Below, piece after piece: positions 46,189 through 57,821 of a stretch of 64,000 nt of DNA. Each line of letters starts with the position of its first letter. Position 1 is the stretch's first letter. Under the pieces are notes generated by a model. That model did no database searches, had not been told where the DNA came from, and saw nothing but the letters and a program-made list of their open reading frames with translations. Made by a program: the position numbers and the translations under genes. Source of the DNA: Neostapfia colusana (Eukaryota > Streptophyta > Magnoliopsida > Poales > Poaceae); assembly GCA_030760725.1 (NCBI GenBank), contig JASWHV010000008.1, forward strand, positions 51,931,671 to 51,995,670. The letters are read 5' to 3'.

Positions 46189-46552
46189 CATGCACCCATG
46201 TATGGACCACTCCCGTCACATGGCAAGAACAGCACTGGTTCTCACGATTAAGTTTAGGTTTCCCATTGAATAAAGTTGTAATAGGAACACTTCGACGTAG
46301 TAGGCTGAAATAAGAGTGGTGTGCTGAATTTTATTATGATGATTGCTTGAGTTGTGTGCTTCGTGTGAGTTGTGGGAACGCTTTGGCGAATGTCCGCATC
46401 CACACATAGTGGAGAGATGTGAGATGCTTCGGCACGTGTTCACATCCTTATATAGGATAAAATTAATAAATGAAGTTTCTTAGTTCATAACCTTGATGCA
46501 TATAGTTGGGGGATCAATCTAAATTTCTATTTCCTACTCTACTCTCTCACAT
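46189..46552 (+). other. Spacer between ORF0 and gag of element F
   Basis: Untranslated, AT-rich. No ORF supported. Confidence 0.6.
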
Positions 46553-47933
46553 ATGGCAAGGGAAAATTCCAACCGACACCGAAGGAACACTCGTGGTAAT
46601 AACGAACCACATGAGGATGGCAATGTGGAAGTTCCTAAAGAGGCCAACTCCAGGGCTGATGCAAGCAACCTTGAACGTTTGATGGCTATGCAGAACCAGC
46701 TCATGAAAACTATCTTACAAACGTTGGTTCAGCTGCAGTCCAACAACAACAACCCTAACCCTGTTCCTGCACCCGCACCGCCGCCACCGCCACCACCGCC
46801 GGCTCACAACAGATTGGGAGAGTTCATGAAGACTAGGCCATCTACTTTTGCACAAGCTAATGATCCTATGGAGGCTGATGATTGGCTGAAGTCTATGGAA
46901 AAGAAGCTTGCTATTGTTCAATGTAGCGATCAGGAGAAGGTTCTTTTCGCATCACTCCAACTAATGGGAGCAGCCTCTGATTGGTGGGATGCTCTTTGCA
47001 ATGCTCATGTCAATCAGGAGACAATCACTTGGGCTGAATTCAAGGAGTGTTTTCTCTCTCACTATGTCCCTGAAGGAGTCATGATGCTAAAAAGGCAGGA
47101 GTTTGAGGGCCTCCGGCAAGGGAGGAAGAGCGTGAATGAGTGCCTCAAAAAGTTCATGCAGCTGTCGAGGTATGCTGCAGAAGATGTCAACTCGGATCAT
47201 AGAAAGCAATACTTGTTCATGAGAGGACTGAATAATGAAATTCAAGTCCAGCTGCTCAACAATGATTATGCAAACTTTCAAAAGCTCATTGACAAAGATA
47301 TAGTGGTGGAGAGCAAGATCCACGAGATTGAACAAGAGGGAAAGAGAAAGATGCCATATCGAGGACAGCCACAAGGAAGCAATGTACGTCCCCACTTCAT
47401 GCCACCAGCTGCACTACACTATGGCTCGTCCGCTTCTACTTTCCGCCCTGCAAATCCACCTCGCTCTAACCAGCCACCGCAGCAATGCCCTGTCATGAAT
47501 GCACCTCATATGCCTATTCCTCATGCGCCCCATCCCAACATGGGAGCCTATGCTCAAAACCAGCCTCGCCCCAACATTCCTTCTGTTATGGGCAACAAGG
47601 CATGCTTTTCATATGGAGAGGCAGGACACTTTGCAAATCAGTGCCCCAAGAAAGGCCTTGGACAGCTGAGCAATGCACCTAAGCAGAACCCACGGCCGAA
47701 CGGAGGAGCAATGCAAGGTAACCGTGGACAGCAGAACTATGTTCGTGGCAATGTGAATCACGTCTCCGCTGAGGAAGCACAACAAGCTGAGGACGTCGTG
47801 ATTGGTATGTTTCTCGCCAACTCCAACCCAGCCACAGTTTTATTGGATTCCGGAGCATCGCATTCATTCATCTCATCCAAGTATATTGCCAAGTATAACC
47901 TGCCCATATCCCACATGAAACAAATTTTGTTGG
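46553..47933 (+). pseudogene. gag and protease start of element F, interrupted by G
   Basis: Open from MARENSNRHRRNTRGNN (46553) for 460 codons. A Pro-rich linker precedes the gag domain: RPSTFAQANDPMEADDWL, AASDWWDALCNAH, ITWAEFKECFLSHYVP, EFEGLRQGRKSVNECL, YLFMRGLNNEIQVQLL. The zinc knuckle reads CFSYGEAGHFANQC: the second cysteine is tyrosine (TAT, 47612-47614), which should impair zinc binding and RNA packaging. The protease site LLDSGASHSFISSKY is at ~47842-47886. Element G enters after ...MKQILL. The coding continues at 63364. Confidence 0.88.
47929..47933. repeat. Target site duplication of element G, left copy (GTTGG)
   Basis: Identical to 63359-63363. Confidence 0.95.
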
Positions 47934-50900
47934 TGACACGACCCCACGGTCTTGTCGAGCCAGGATCACGCTGAGGGGTGCTGCGTTGCACAGCACCAGA
48001 TAACACACTTCAAAGGTACAAAGCGGAAGCAAAGTTTATTACATAAACTGGTTTATGAACATTTTTACATCAAAATATGTCCAGTCTACACTCACGGGCG
48101 TAGACTACGCATCAAGTTCACGTTCAGCCCGTGAACGTGTCCTTGTTAGCACGCACGCACACTAACATGGCGGCGTGCACGACTCCCACTCGACGGGGTT
48201 CCCCTCCTGGGGTTCCGTCTCCTCCTCGGGAGTCCCTTCCTCATAGAACCCTGCAAAAGCTTCAAACACAAGCAGTGAGCACGAAGGCTCAGCAAGACTG
48301 ACCCGTCTCTCCTAAACATGGAACTTCTACATGAGGGGTGATAGGTATATGAGATAAAACAATTTGCAAAGGACTCGCCTAATTATTGGAACCTTACTTT
48401 CAAGTTTCAGCAGCAGGTTATGGAGAACCTTACGCTAAGGCACAAGAGAGAGCCACAATCAAACAAGAAACGCATTTCTTTCATGTACTTTTCCCAAAGT
48501 TGAAAAGAACTTTAGTTAGCTCTAAACTACAATAAATCATTAACAATAAAAGTCCATCTTTCAATCAGCAACATTTTAACATGTAACTAGCCTGTTCTTT
48601 CTACGTCACGGTACAGTGAACAAGTGGTACTCACTGACCGCGAGGGACGGCAATTATAATCGATTTACACCTGCAGGGTTACCCGAATAACCCGTCACGT
48701 ATGCCCGTACTCGATGTTACCTACAGCAACCATCACGGACGTCGTACGCAACCACCTTTCACCCGTCAGCCAAATGTACCGGTCCAATCGTCCCGAGCAA
48801 GAGGTCTCTGCACGCGCATCTCAGTGCCGCCAGCCGATTTACACCTCGGGCTCTCAACCTACCCTCTGAACGACCAGCTATGCCTCAACACCCAGCTACC
48901 CGAGTTACATTGGTTTCCCGGTTCCCATATAGCCGGTAGGTCTTCGGTACTGTTCTAACTTATTCAACAGGCCCGCACACGGCTCGGTCCTCAATCAACA
49001 CAAGCGGAGCTACAGCACACAGGCCCCAAAGTCCTGCTGCCCTTACTCTCCGCTCGGTCTCATCTTTCTTGCCATGTATATCATGTTCTATCTCTACCCG
49101 AGTCGAGTGCCTCTAGCCTATGCTCGCGGGTAGTCCAACTACTCGACTTGTACCAAATCCTACCCTAACTTAGCTTTACAGTAGCTAACGGGGTTTTGCA
49201 ATCCTAAACCCAACCCATGGTTTTCTTGGCTATGCAATTGGGTTTCCAAACAAGACTCTAATGCAAGGAATAATGGTACTCAAGTAAGTACTCAAAACAA
49301 TAAAAACTTGTAAAAGGTTAATGCAAACCGAGCTTGCCTTGCTGCTCTTGGTCGTAGGCTAGCTGCTCCTCCGGAGTAACGAAGTCTAGGACTTCGGGTT
49401 CCTCCTCGACCTTAGCGACTACATGATATAAGAAGTACATGTATTAATTAAATGCATTTGAATTGAGTTTTAACTTTGTGAACCTTCTAAGTCTCACTAG
49501 ACAGACCCAAAGACCGTGAAGCTTTTACTGTGGCTTGGTTACAACCTAAACATAGACTTGGCCAAGTTTTAGTTGCAGCAAAGCTCATTTGAGCCCTCCA
49601 CAATTAATTATGTCCTTAACCTTAATTGGAACTCTTAGGGTGCTCTAGGGATTTTCATGGAACAAGCCATGACTTTCTGAAAAATAGATTTTCAGAGGGT
49701 TCTAATGGAGTTGGTCTCACTTAATTTGAAGGTTCCTAGCTAAATATATGAACTAAACAATTTCAGGGAAAATTCTGAAAATGTTTATGAACATTTAATA
49801 TTTTCTCTGGAACAGTTTCACTAATCACACCATTAGGTGGATCAAATGAGCTCAAATGTACCTGAACTTTTTATGGTAGTTCAGGGATATTTTGGCGAAC
49901 ATCCCAGCAAAATTTTAGAATTTTCCTCCAAAGGGATTCTCCCGTTAAAATTCCACAACTGTTTAAATTTCTGAGGAATTAATTATGGAGAAATAAGGAT
50001 TTTCATGAAGTGAAACTTGATTTTCTGGAAATTACTCAGAGAGCTGAATTCAACAAAATTTGGTTCACTCGATTTGGAGCTTCCTAGCTAAAGTTATGAG
50101 GATTTGAAGTTTGAATGAAATCTGAAAATCGGGGAAAAGTTTAAATCTGCCGGTGGGCCACGGGGACACGTGTTGCGCACTGAGGCGTCTGCACACCGGG
50201 GTCTACGGGGTTTTGCGCGCCATCGCACCGGATCCGAGCCGCAGCCCGATCCCGATTTAAAATATCTGTCGCTGACGGCTTGGGCCCACCCCCTTCGTCT
50301 ACCTCCCGCCGCCCGCGCTTTGCCGCCGGGGTACCTCGCCTGAGAGCTCGCCGACAGCCTCTGTGGAGCTCCAAGCTTCATGATTCCGGCCGCCCCTGCC
50401 TATTTTCACTCGGGGAACACGATTCCGGGCTCAGCTCGTCATGAAAATGGCCGGCACATGGTCGGCGACGAGCTGCAGCCTCGGGAGAACTTCGGCCGTG
50501 TTGCCCGTCCTTCCGAGCACCTCACCCGATCGAGCTAAGGGTCGTCGAGCATCAGTGGACCATAGGAAAGGTCGACATGAGCTCCACGGGGCTTGGGAAG
50601 GGCTGTGGGGCTGTCACCGTGCGACCTAGGCCGGAAATCGGGATTTCTACTAAAACTTGAAGAACAGCGGTTTCCCTCCATGGTTCTTCGTGGTTCCTGC
50701 TCCTATGGACTCGCACGGGCAACTAGAAGTGATCCTCTCCATGAGAGGATGAGTGAAGCAGTGTGGCTTATGAATTTCTCTGATCGGTGCCGACTCCACT
50801 TTTGCACACCGTTGCGAAAACACGAAATTCTGGCCTGAGCAGTGTTTGTCACGCCGCCGGAGCTTGCGGGAATGAAAGAGGGACTGAAGGCGAACCTCTT

Positions 50901-51977
50901 TGCTGTTCACGGCTCGTTGATCGGTGGGCTGTGGTGGCCGGAAGGATGGTTCCCGCAGCGGCAGCTCGAGCTGAACCGGCAGAGGAAGGATCGCCACGGT
51001 GGAGCTCGGGGAGGACTGCTCCGAGCCTGGAACCGACGCGAGGGTGTCGAAGATGGCTTGGCGCACCTGGTGCTGGTCTCCGATCGCCGGGAGGATAACT
51101 GGATCGACCGGGCGATGAGGAACCGAAAATTCAACCGAGCGGCGAGGAGCTTCGGCTTTCTGGGTGGAAACGCGTCGAGGCAACGGTGAAGCCCCCTGCG
51201 ATCGCTCGGGCGCGTAGATAAGGACTCTGCGAGGCAGTTCACCGGCCAAGGGCGGCAAGCAGCTGCTGTCCTCGCCGTTTCTTCGCCGTGACGGTCGCTG
51301 CAGCGCGCGTGAGTACCCGAGCTGAGCTCTCAGTCGGTTTCTTTTGTCTCAGTGGCTGACATGTGGGTCCCACCCGGGGTTTTAACCTCTGAAATTAACT
51401 TTGCTCTACTGCTCTAAACAGTAGAGACCAAACTAACCTCAAGTATTTGAATTATCTGCCCCTGAGCCATTTGAATGGGGTAGAATTCAAATTGGTTTGG
51501 GTTTGACTAAATCTCAGCACACATGTGGTTTGAAATTCAAATAAGGTTTGAACTTGCTACATTTAACTCATTTGAAGCTCAACTCCAAATGGAGTGAAAA
51601 TTGGTATGTGAGCTAACAAAAATGTGCTGAGCAAGAATATGCCTCCCACTTTTGAATTTATGGGATCAAAACAGTTTGAATTTGCATTTGAGTTCAAACT
51701 GCCCTCCTCCTAGCTATACCCCAAAAGTACCTAAAAAGGTTTTGAATTGGGTTAAACTTGGCATGGACATTCCTAGCAATGTGTAGGAGTTTTCATATGC
51801 CCAGCCCCTGTATATCACATGTGGGAAATACAACTTTTGCAATATGTGAGTTTGTTCTCAAATGAGCATGTTGATGGTGGTTACTTGCTCTTCAAATGTG
51901 TTTATCAACTTGCTTCAAATGAGGTGTGTGTGTGGTGATGACACTTCGAACATGTGTCAAAAACTGAGGCCCTTACA
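47934..51977 (-). repeat. Element G 3' LTR (4044 bp)
   Basis: Closely matches 59323-63358, with scattered substitutions and small indels. Plus-strand open frames in it (50842-51189) and minus-strand frames (50650-51258) recur in the other LTR, but they show no domain and are LTR sequence. Confidence 0.93.
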
Positions 51978-51992
51978 TTCCTCCGCCCTTAA
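51978..51992 (-). promoter_or_regulatory. Polypurine tract of element G
   Basis: The minus strand reads AAGGGCGGAGGAA directly before the LTR TGTAAGG. Confidence 0.75.
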
Positions 51993-52044
51993 AAGAATCT
52001 CGTCCCGAGATTATAAGGTAGAAATGAGAGAGGACGGTGGAAAA

Positions 52045-53640
52045 TTACCGGATATGCGACGTGAAAAAGTCGGGGTAGTTAGCGTGAAGAAATCCTTCGC
52101 TCTCCCATGCCGCTCTGTCCACGGAGTGATTACTCCATAGAACTTTGTAGAACCACAACGTGCGGTTGCGTGTGGTCCGGGCCTTTTCGTCAATGATCTG
52201 AACCGGTTCCTCCCGATAGGTGAGATCCAGTTGCAGTTCTTCAATGTCCTCCAGCTGAACGGTAGTTGATAGCTTGAGACACTTCCTCAGCTGGGAAATG
52301 TGAAAGACGTCGTGCACACCGGAAAGTGCTTCTGGTAATTTGAGCCGGTATGCCACTGATCCACATCTTTCGGTAATCTGGAATTGACCGATGAATCGGG
52401 GTGCCAACTTTCCTCTCACCCCAAATCTGTTTACGCCCTTCATTGGAGACACACGTAGATATACGTGATCCCCGACTTCGAATTGTAATGGGCGTCTTCT
52501 CCGGTCCGCATACTGTTTCTGACGGGATTGGGCGACTTTTAGGTTCGCTTGAATCAGTCGAACCTTTTCTTCCACATTGTTGACAAGGTCAATCCCGAAG
52601 GTAACCCTTTCGCCAGACTCACACCAATTTAATGGTGTGCGACATTTTCTCCCGTATAGCGCCTCATACGGCGCCATCTGGATGCTAGCTTGGTACCCAC
52701 TGTTGTACGAGAATTCGGCTAACGGCAAGTGATCATTCCAATTCTTGCCGTGGTTGATAGGGCAAGCTCGTAGTATGTCCTCTAAGATCTGATTTACCCG
52801 CTCGGTTTGCCCATCCGTCTGCGGGTGGTATGCTGAACTACAGATCAGCTTTGTCCCCAATGCAGCGTGCAGCTGCTCCCAAAAACGGGACACAAATAAA
52901 GTGCCCTGGTCCGATATGATGGTACGGGGTACGCCGTACAAACAAAGGATCCGTGAGATGTACAATTCAGCATACTTCTTGGCGTTGTAGTTGGTGTTGA
53001 CCAGGATGAAATGGGCAACTTTGGTGAGCCGATCAACGATCACCCACACTGAATCATGTTTCTGAAAGGTGGTGGGTAAACCGACGATGAAGTCCATGCT
53101 CACATCCTCCCACTTCCAGGCAGGAATGCCCAGTGGTTGTAGCAGTCCCGGTTTCCGCATATGATCTGCCTTCACCCTTCGACATGTATCACACTCGGAC
53201 ACGTACTTTGCGATCTCCCGCTTCATCCGTGTCCACCAAAACTTGCTTCTGAGTTCTTGATACATTTTGTTGCTGCCGGGGTGAATAGAAAATTTTGATA
53301 AGTGAGCCTCATAAAAAATTTTCTTCCGTAGCTCCGGGTTACGGGGTACGACGATCCGGTCCTTGAACCATATGACGCCGTCTACGTCCTTCTGGAAACA
53401 TTTCAACTCCCCACTGTCTACACGTCTCCGCAAATGCGACATTACCTTGTCATGTTTCTGAGCTGCCGCTATCTCTTCACGGATGGTGGGGATCAAAGCT
53501 AGGTTGTATAGAGCTCCATGTGGAATCACATGCAGTGGTGGTTCGCTCTCTTCCAACGGTGTGATGGTCAGATTGTTGATGTGTGACTTGCGGCTCAGCG
53601 CATCTGCCACTATGTTTGCCTTGCCCGGATGATAATGGAT
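52045..53640 (-). pseudogene. RNase H end, integrase and chromodomain-like tail of element G
   Basis: Same frame as the upstream pol part but after TAG 53641-53643. Open from 53640 to TAA 52045-52047. MADALSRKSHINNL marks the RNase H-integrase junction. HHCC region: FSIHPGSNKMYQELR, CDTCRRVKADHMRK. DDE core: [47 protein letters not shown]-terminal GDHVYLRVSPMKGV, KLAPRFIGQFQI, GVHDVFHISQLRKCL and a chromodomain-like end (VQIIDEKARTTRN...FYKVLWSNHSVDRAAWE). The integrase would insert element DNA in the nucleus. No internal lesion is visible in this part. Confidence 0.9.
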
Positions 53641-55716
53641 CTATATTTCGTAATCCTTTATCAATTCTAACCATCTTCGCTGCCTCATGTTCAGATCCTT
53701 CTGAGTGAATATGTACTTGAGGCTCTTGTGGTCGGTATATAAATGCACGAGGTTACCGAGTAGGTAGTGCCTCCACATTTTCAGTGCAAGTACCACGGCA
53801 GCGAGCTCCAAGTCGTGAGTTGGATAATTCTGCTCATGGTTTCTAAGCTGCCGTGACCCATACGCGACTACTTTTCGGTCTTGCATCAGCACACATCCAA
53901 GCCCAATGCCGGATGCATCGCAGTACAAATCGAACGGTTTTGTTGTGTCTGGCTGCGCCAAAACCGGTGCTGATGTCAGGTGCTTGACTAAAGCCTTGAA
54001 TGCTGCTTCACATGCCGGACTCCAAACATATTTGGTAGCCTTCTTCAGCAGCTCTGTCATCGGCTTGGCAATCTTCGAGAAGTTTGGAATGAACCTCCGA
54101 TAATATCCCGCGAGTCCGAGGAAACTCCGTACCTTGTGAACAGTCCTCGAGGACATCCAATTCAGCACTTGAGTGATCTTACTCGGGTCTACAGCGATAC
54201 CCTCCGCTGAGATGATATGCCCGAGAAAAGGCACTTGCGATATCCAGAATTCGCATTTGCTGAATTTCGCGTATAGCTTGTGATCCCGCAGCCGTTGCAA
54301 GACTATACGCAAATGCTTCTTGTGATCTTCCTCCGACTTGGAATATACCAATATGTCGTCGATGAAGACCACGACAAACTTGTCCAGCTCCGGCATGAAT
54401 ACCGAGTTCATCAAATACATGAAGTGAGCTGGAGCATTGGTGAGGCCGAAGGACATGACCAGGTACCCATAAAGTCCGTACCTCGTCGAGAAAGCCGTCT
54501 TCGGAATGTCCTCATCCCGTATTTTAATCTGGTGGTACCCGGATCTTAAATCCATCTTGGAAAAGATCTTCGCTTCGACCAACTGACCAAACAACATGTC
54601 GATCCGTGGCAACGGGTACTTGTTCTTGATGGTTACGGCATTTAATGGATGATAGTCCACGCAAAGCCGCAACGTGTCATCCTTCTTCTTTACAAATAAT
54701 GCCGAACAGCCCCATGGCGAGGAACTCGGCCTAATAAAACCCTTCTCCAGGAGGTCCGCGAGCTGAGTCTTCAGTTCAACCAACTCCTTGGGCACCATCT
54801 TGTACGGTCTTCGGGATATTGGCATGGTTCCCGGTGCAAGTTCAATCTTGAACTCCACCTCTCTATCGGGCGGCATCCCCGGTAAATCATCCGGGAACAC
54901 GTCAGGGAACTCTTGGACCACTGGAATATCTTCCAATCTGATGGTTGTGGATTGATAGACACTTGGAAGTTTTATTTCTGGACTGTCCAGAAATAAGGAA
55001 TGAGACTCGTGCACTTCGGAGTTCAAGTGCACAACTCGGAGGACGGTGTCTAAAACAGCGCCGTGGCGGGTTAACCACGACAACACTAAGATGACATCGA
55101 CCTTTTGTCCCTCTAAAATTATGAGAGACGTAGGGTATACACTACGCTCTAAGCATAATGGCGCTTTTGGAACCATCATGCATGCTGAAATTTTCCCACC
55201 CGGTGAACAGATCACATAAGGACTATCGGTGGGTAGTATTTGCAAGCTATATTTATCAATGAAAGCTTGGCTAATGAAGCTATGCGTGGCGCCTGAATCA
55301 AACAATACTATGGCGGGATGCTGGTGGAGTTGGAACATACCCGCAAGGATTGGCTCACCCTCCGGCACGTCCTCTATGGCAAGTTGGTGGACAATGCCGG
55401 GCCTAGGGTTTGCCCGCCGCACATTAGTGGGATTCCGGGGTTGATTCCTCCAAAGAAACTGTGGTGCAACTCCGTCGCCTTGCCTCTCCGGACAACTGCT
55501 GGCGAAGTGTCCTGGACAACCACACTTGTAACATGTGGCCGCTGCTTGTGCGGTGCTCGGGGGATGAAAGCCTGGCATGCGCTGCTGAGGTGCATACGCA
55601 CGCGGCATCGCCCGCTGCTGCTGTTGTTGCTGTGGAGGTGATGCTGGCAGTGCTGGCCTGAATGCCGGTGAAGAGTACGGCCGACTGCGGAACGGCATCG
55701 GCCTCTGCGGTGGCTG
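53641..55716 (-). pseudogene. Zinc knuckle, protease, RT and RNase H of element G
   Basis: Zinc knuckle [14 protein letters not shown] (~55530-55489); [17 protein letters not shown]; protease [13 protein letters not shown] (~55318-55280); [14 protein letters not shown], where the usual GMSW is [65 protein letters not shown] and an intact catalytic [13 protein letters not shown] (~54384-54346). RNase [42 protein letters not shown]. Ends at TAG 53641-53643, the only lesion, just before the IHY motif of the RNase H end. Confidence 0.9.
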
Positions 55717-56604
55717 CTAGCGTGGACCTGATGGTGGGCGATTCACCATCCGAAATTTCTGGGAGGGACCGCCTCCCTCTCCGCTGCTTTGCGGCGCGCT
55801 TCGCTTTCTCTCCGCCGCCGCTAACTCCTTGCCGGAGTCCTCCTGAACAACCGCAGCATCAATGATGTCGTTGAGGCTGCCGCGATTGAACATCGCCAAT
55901 TTGTCCTTCAGGAGCGGGTTAAGCCCCTGGTAAAAGTGGTCCCGCCGCTTCTCGTCAGTATCGGCGTGATATGGTGCATAGAGCGCGAGATCGTTGAACG
56001 CCCTGGAGTATTCCAGCGTGTTCTGGCTCCCTTGTTGCAGGTGTAAGAATTCCTGCGTCTTCCTCTTCATCAGACCCGGCGGTATGTGATAGGCCCGGAA
56101 GGCCGTCCGGAACTCCGCCCAGGTCATAACTCGGTCGATGGGCTGTGAAGCACAGAAGTTTGCCCACCACGCGCTCGCGGATCCCTGGAGCTGTTGGACC
56201 GCGAACTGAGTCTTGCGCTGCTCACTTATTTGGAGCAGCCCGAACTTCATCTCTATCGCGCGGAGCCAGTTGTCCGCATCGAGAGGTTCATCCGCCCTTG
56301 AGAATACCGGGGGATGAGTCGCTAGGAAGTTGGAGTAGGAGCTCTGTTGACGCTCCTCACGGTCTTGACGTCTCTCTGGGCGAGACGTATTGGCAATAAG
56401 AGTTTGCAGCAACTCCGTGTGCTGCTGATGAGAACCTGCCATTGCCGCGACGATGTCGGCCAATGTAACCGTTGGCAGTGGCGGTGGCGGTGTTTGCTGT
56501 TGCTGTTGCTGCTGCTGTCCCGAGGAGTCCTCGGGAGGCTGTTGGGTGGTCTCTCCCCCTTGGCTGGTACCCCCAACGTCCGGGTTGGCACGAGTACGAG
56601 TCAT
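55717..56604 (-). pseudogene. gag (capsid part) of element G
   Basis: Likely start MTRTRANPDVGGTSQG at 56604 (an upstream in-frame Met at 56640 is less likely, because C's gag starts MVRTR). A Gln-run (QQQQQQQQ) and Pro-run precede the gag domain: PPVFSRADEPLDADNWL, GSASAWWANFCASQP, MTWAEFRTAFRAYHIP, EFLHLQQGSQNTLEYSRA, HFYQGLNPLLKDKL. TAG at 55717-55719 ends it. C has Trp at the aligned place, and the frame continues into the zinc knuckle, so gag-pol was a single polyprotein. Confidence 0.88.
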
Positions 56605-56876
56605 CCTGAAATTCAAACAGCAGCGATTAGTACATGTCATACTTAAAATTCCATATGCAACGGTAGGTATTGAAGTGACACATGAATAATTTGCACAACA
56701 TTCACATATATTGATAAAGCATAAACCTTATACAAGATACATTATTCTCGGGTCTCCGAGAAGTCGTGCTCATGTCGTCACTACCTATACATACGCTACT
56801 GCCTACATGACATGTCACCGATTACAAAAGTTTGGGTTACCCTATCCTAGCTGCCCTATTTGGCAACTGTAACCCC

Positions 56877-57821
56877 CTACTTGGAGTAGAACTCGACCTT
56901 CTGTGGGTCGTCCTCCTCCGGTACCTCTGCTGGTGGCTCCGGATCTACAACCTCTTCTCCCATCTCGGGTTCTCCCATTGCCAGAAGACCCAAGACCACC
57001 GGTATGCCCAATACCGGAGGTACGAGGTCCTGCAACGCGTGAACCTCGTCCATGGCCTGGTTGTAGTCTTCTTCCCAGCCTTGCCCTTCCTCAATAGGGT
57101 CGTCCCGCTCTTGAGCAAGGTCCTCATTCTGCTGGGTTAGAGTCTGCACCAGCTCTTGTAACGCCGCGATGTCGTCACGGCTCTTTTTCTTCGCCTTCTT
57201 TAGACGATGCAACTGATTATGCTGTTCGTTCAGTCGCTTGATCGTCGGAAGGAGCACATTGCGGAGTGCAATGTGAGCACTCTCGAAATGGTATCCATGG
57301 CTTGTGCTCTCCTTGAGCCTTGTGGCAAGATGCTCCGTTTGAACAGCTTGGCTGTCCATCACGGCGTTTCCCGCCCTCATCTGGAGGCTAAGGTTTGCCT
57401 CCGCGGGGCTGTACCTTGGGCAACTCGGATCAGTTGCCTCCCGGTACCTCCCTTCCCAGACATGATGAGCCCGTCCCTCCACCGGAACAAGCATGTATGG
57501 AGTGCCCTCCATCGCTCTCACATGTAGCTGGCAGAAACGTGACATGGTGTCACGGGGTGCCACTTGCCACACTCCCTCGGGTTGTCCACCTCTCACCGTG
57601 ACGTTGAACGGCGCCCACCCGGGTGGCGTAGGTCCTGCAGGGACTTCGACATGGATTGTCCACGTCTTGTTCCCCTCCTCGCCTTCTTCCTTGGTGAAGT
57701 ACTGCGGCATTTGGTTGTATCCAAAATATTGAAGCATCTGCCTCAATGCCTCCGGATAGCCGCTGTGGTGAGAACAGTGAGATTCCACCCAACCGTTCTC
57801 GAACTGTTTATCCGCTGTCAT
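56877..57821 (-). CDS. ORF0 of element G, intact 314-aa ORF
   Basis: A complete ATG-to-stop frame between primer site and gag. N-terminus MTADKQFENGWVESHC; a middle part with TWTIHVEVPAGPTPPGWAPF, VWQVAPRDTMSRFCQLHVRAM and HHVWEGRYREATDPSCPRYS; a predicted coiled coil at about residues 165-245 (HLATRLKES...LQELVQTLTQQNEDLAQERDD); then an acidic end (EEVVDPEPPAEVPEEDDP). The layout (folded middle, coiled coil, acidic tail, before gag) parallels ORF0 of E and F, but residue similarity is weak. No known domain recognised. It is the only intact extra ORF in the window. Confidence 0.75.
   Translation of the reverse strand: MTADKQFENGWVESHCSHHSGYPEALRQMLQYFGYNQMPQYFTKEEGEEGNKTWTIHVEVPAGPTPPGWAPFNVTVRGGQPEGVWQVAPRDTMSRFCQLHVRAMEGTPYMLVPVEGRAHHVWEGRYREATDPSCPRYSPAEANLSLQMRAGNAVMDSQAVQTEHLATRLKESTSHGYHFESAHIALRNVLLPTIKRLNEQHNQLHRLKKAKKKSRDDIAALQELVQTLTQQNEDLAQERDDPIEEGQGWEEDYNQAMDEVHALQDLVPPVLGIPVVLGLLAMGEPEMGEEVVDPEPPAEVPEEDDPQKVEFYSK

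Noticed and set aside
50650..51258. 202-aa minus frame and 115-aa plus frame, repeated at 62191-62622 and 62221-62568
   Set aside because: Both are in G's LTRs and are conserved only because the LTRs are near-identical. No start context or domain.
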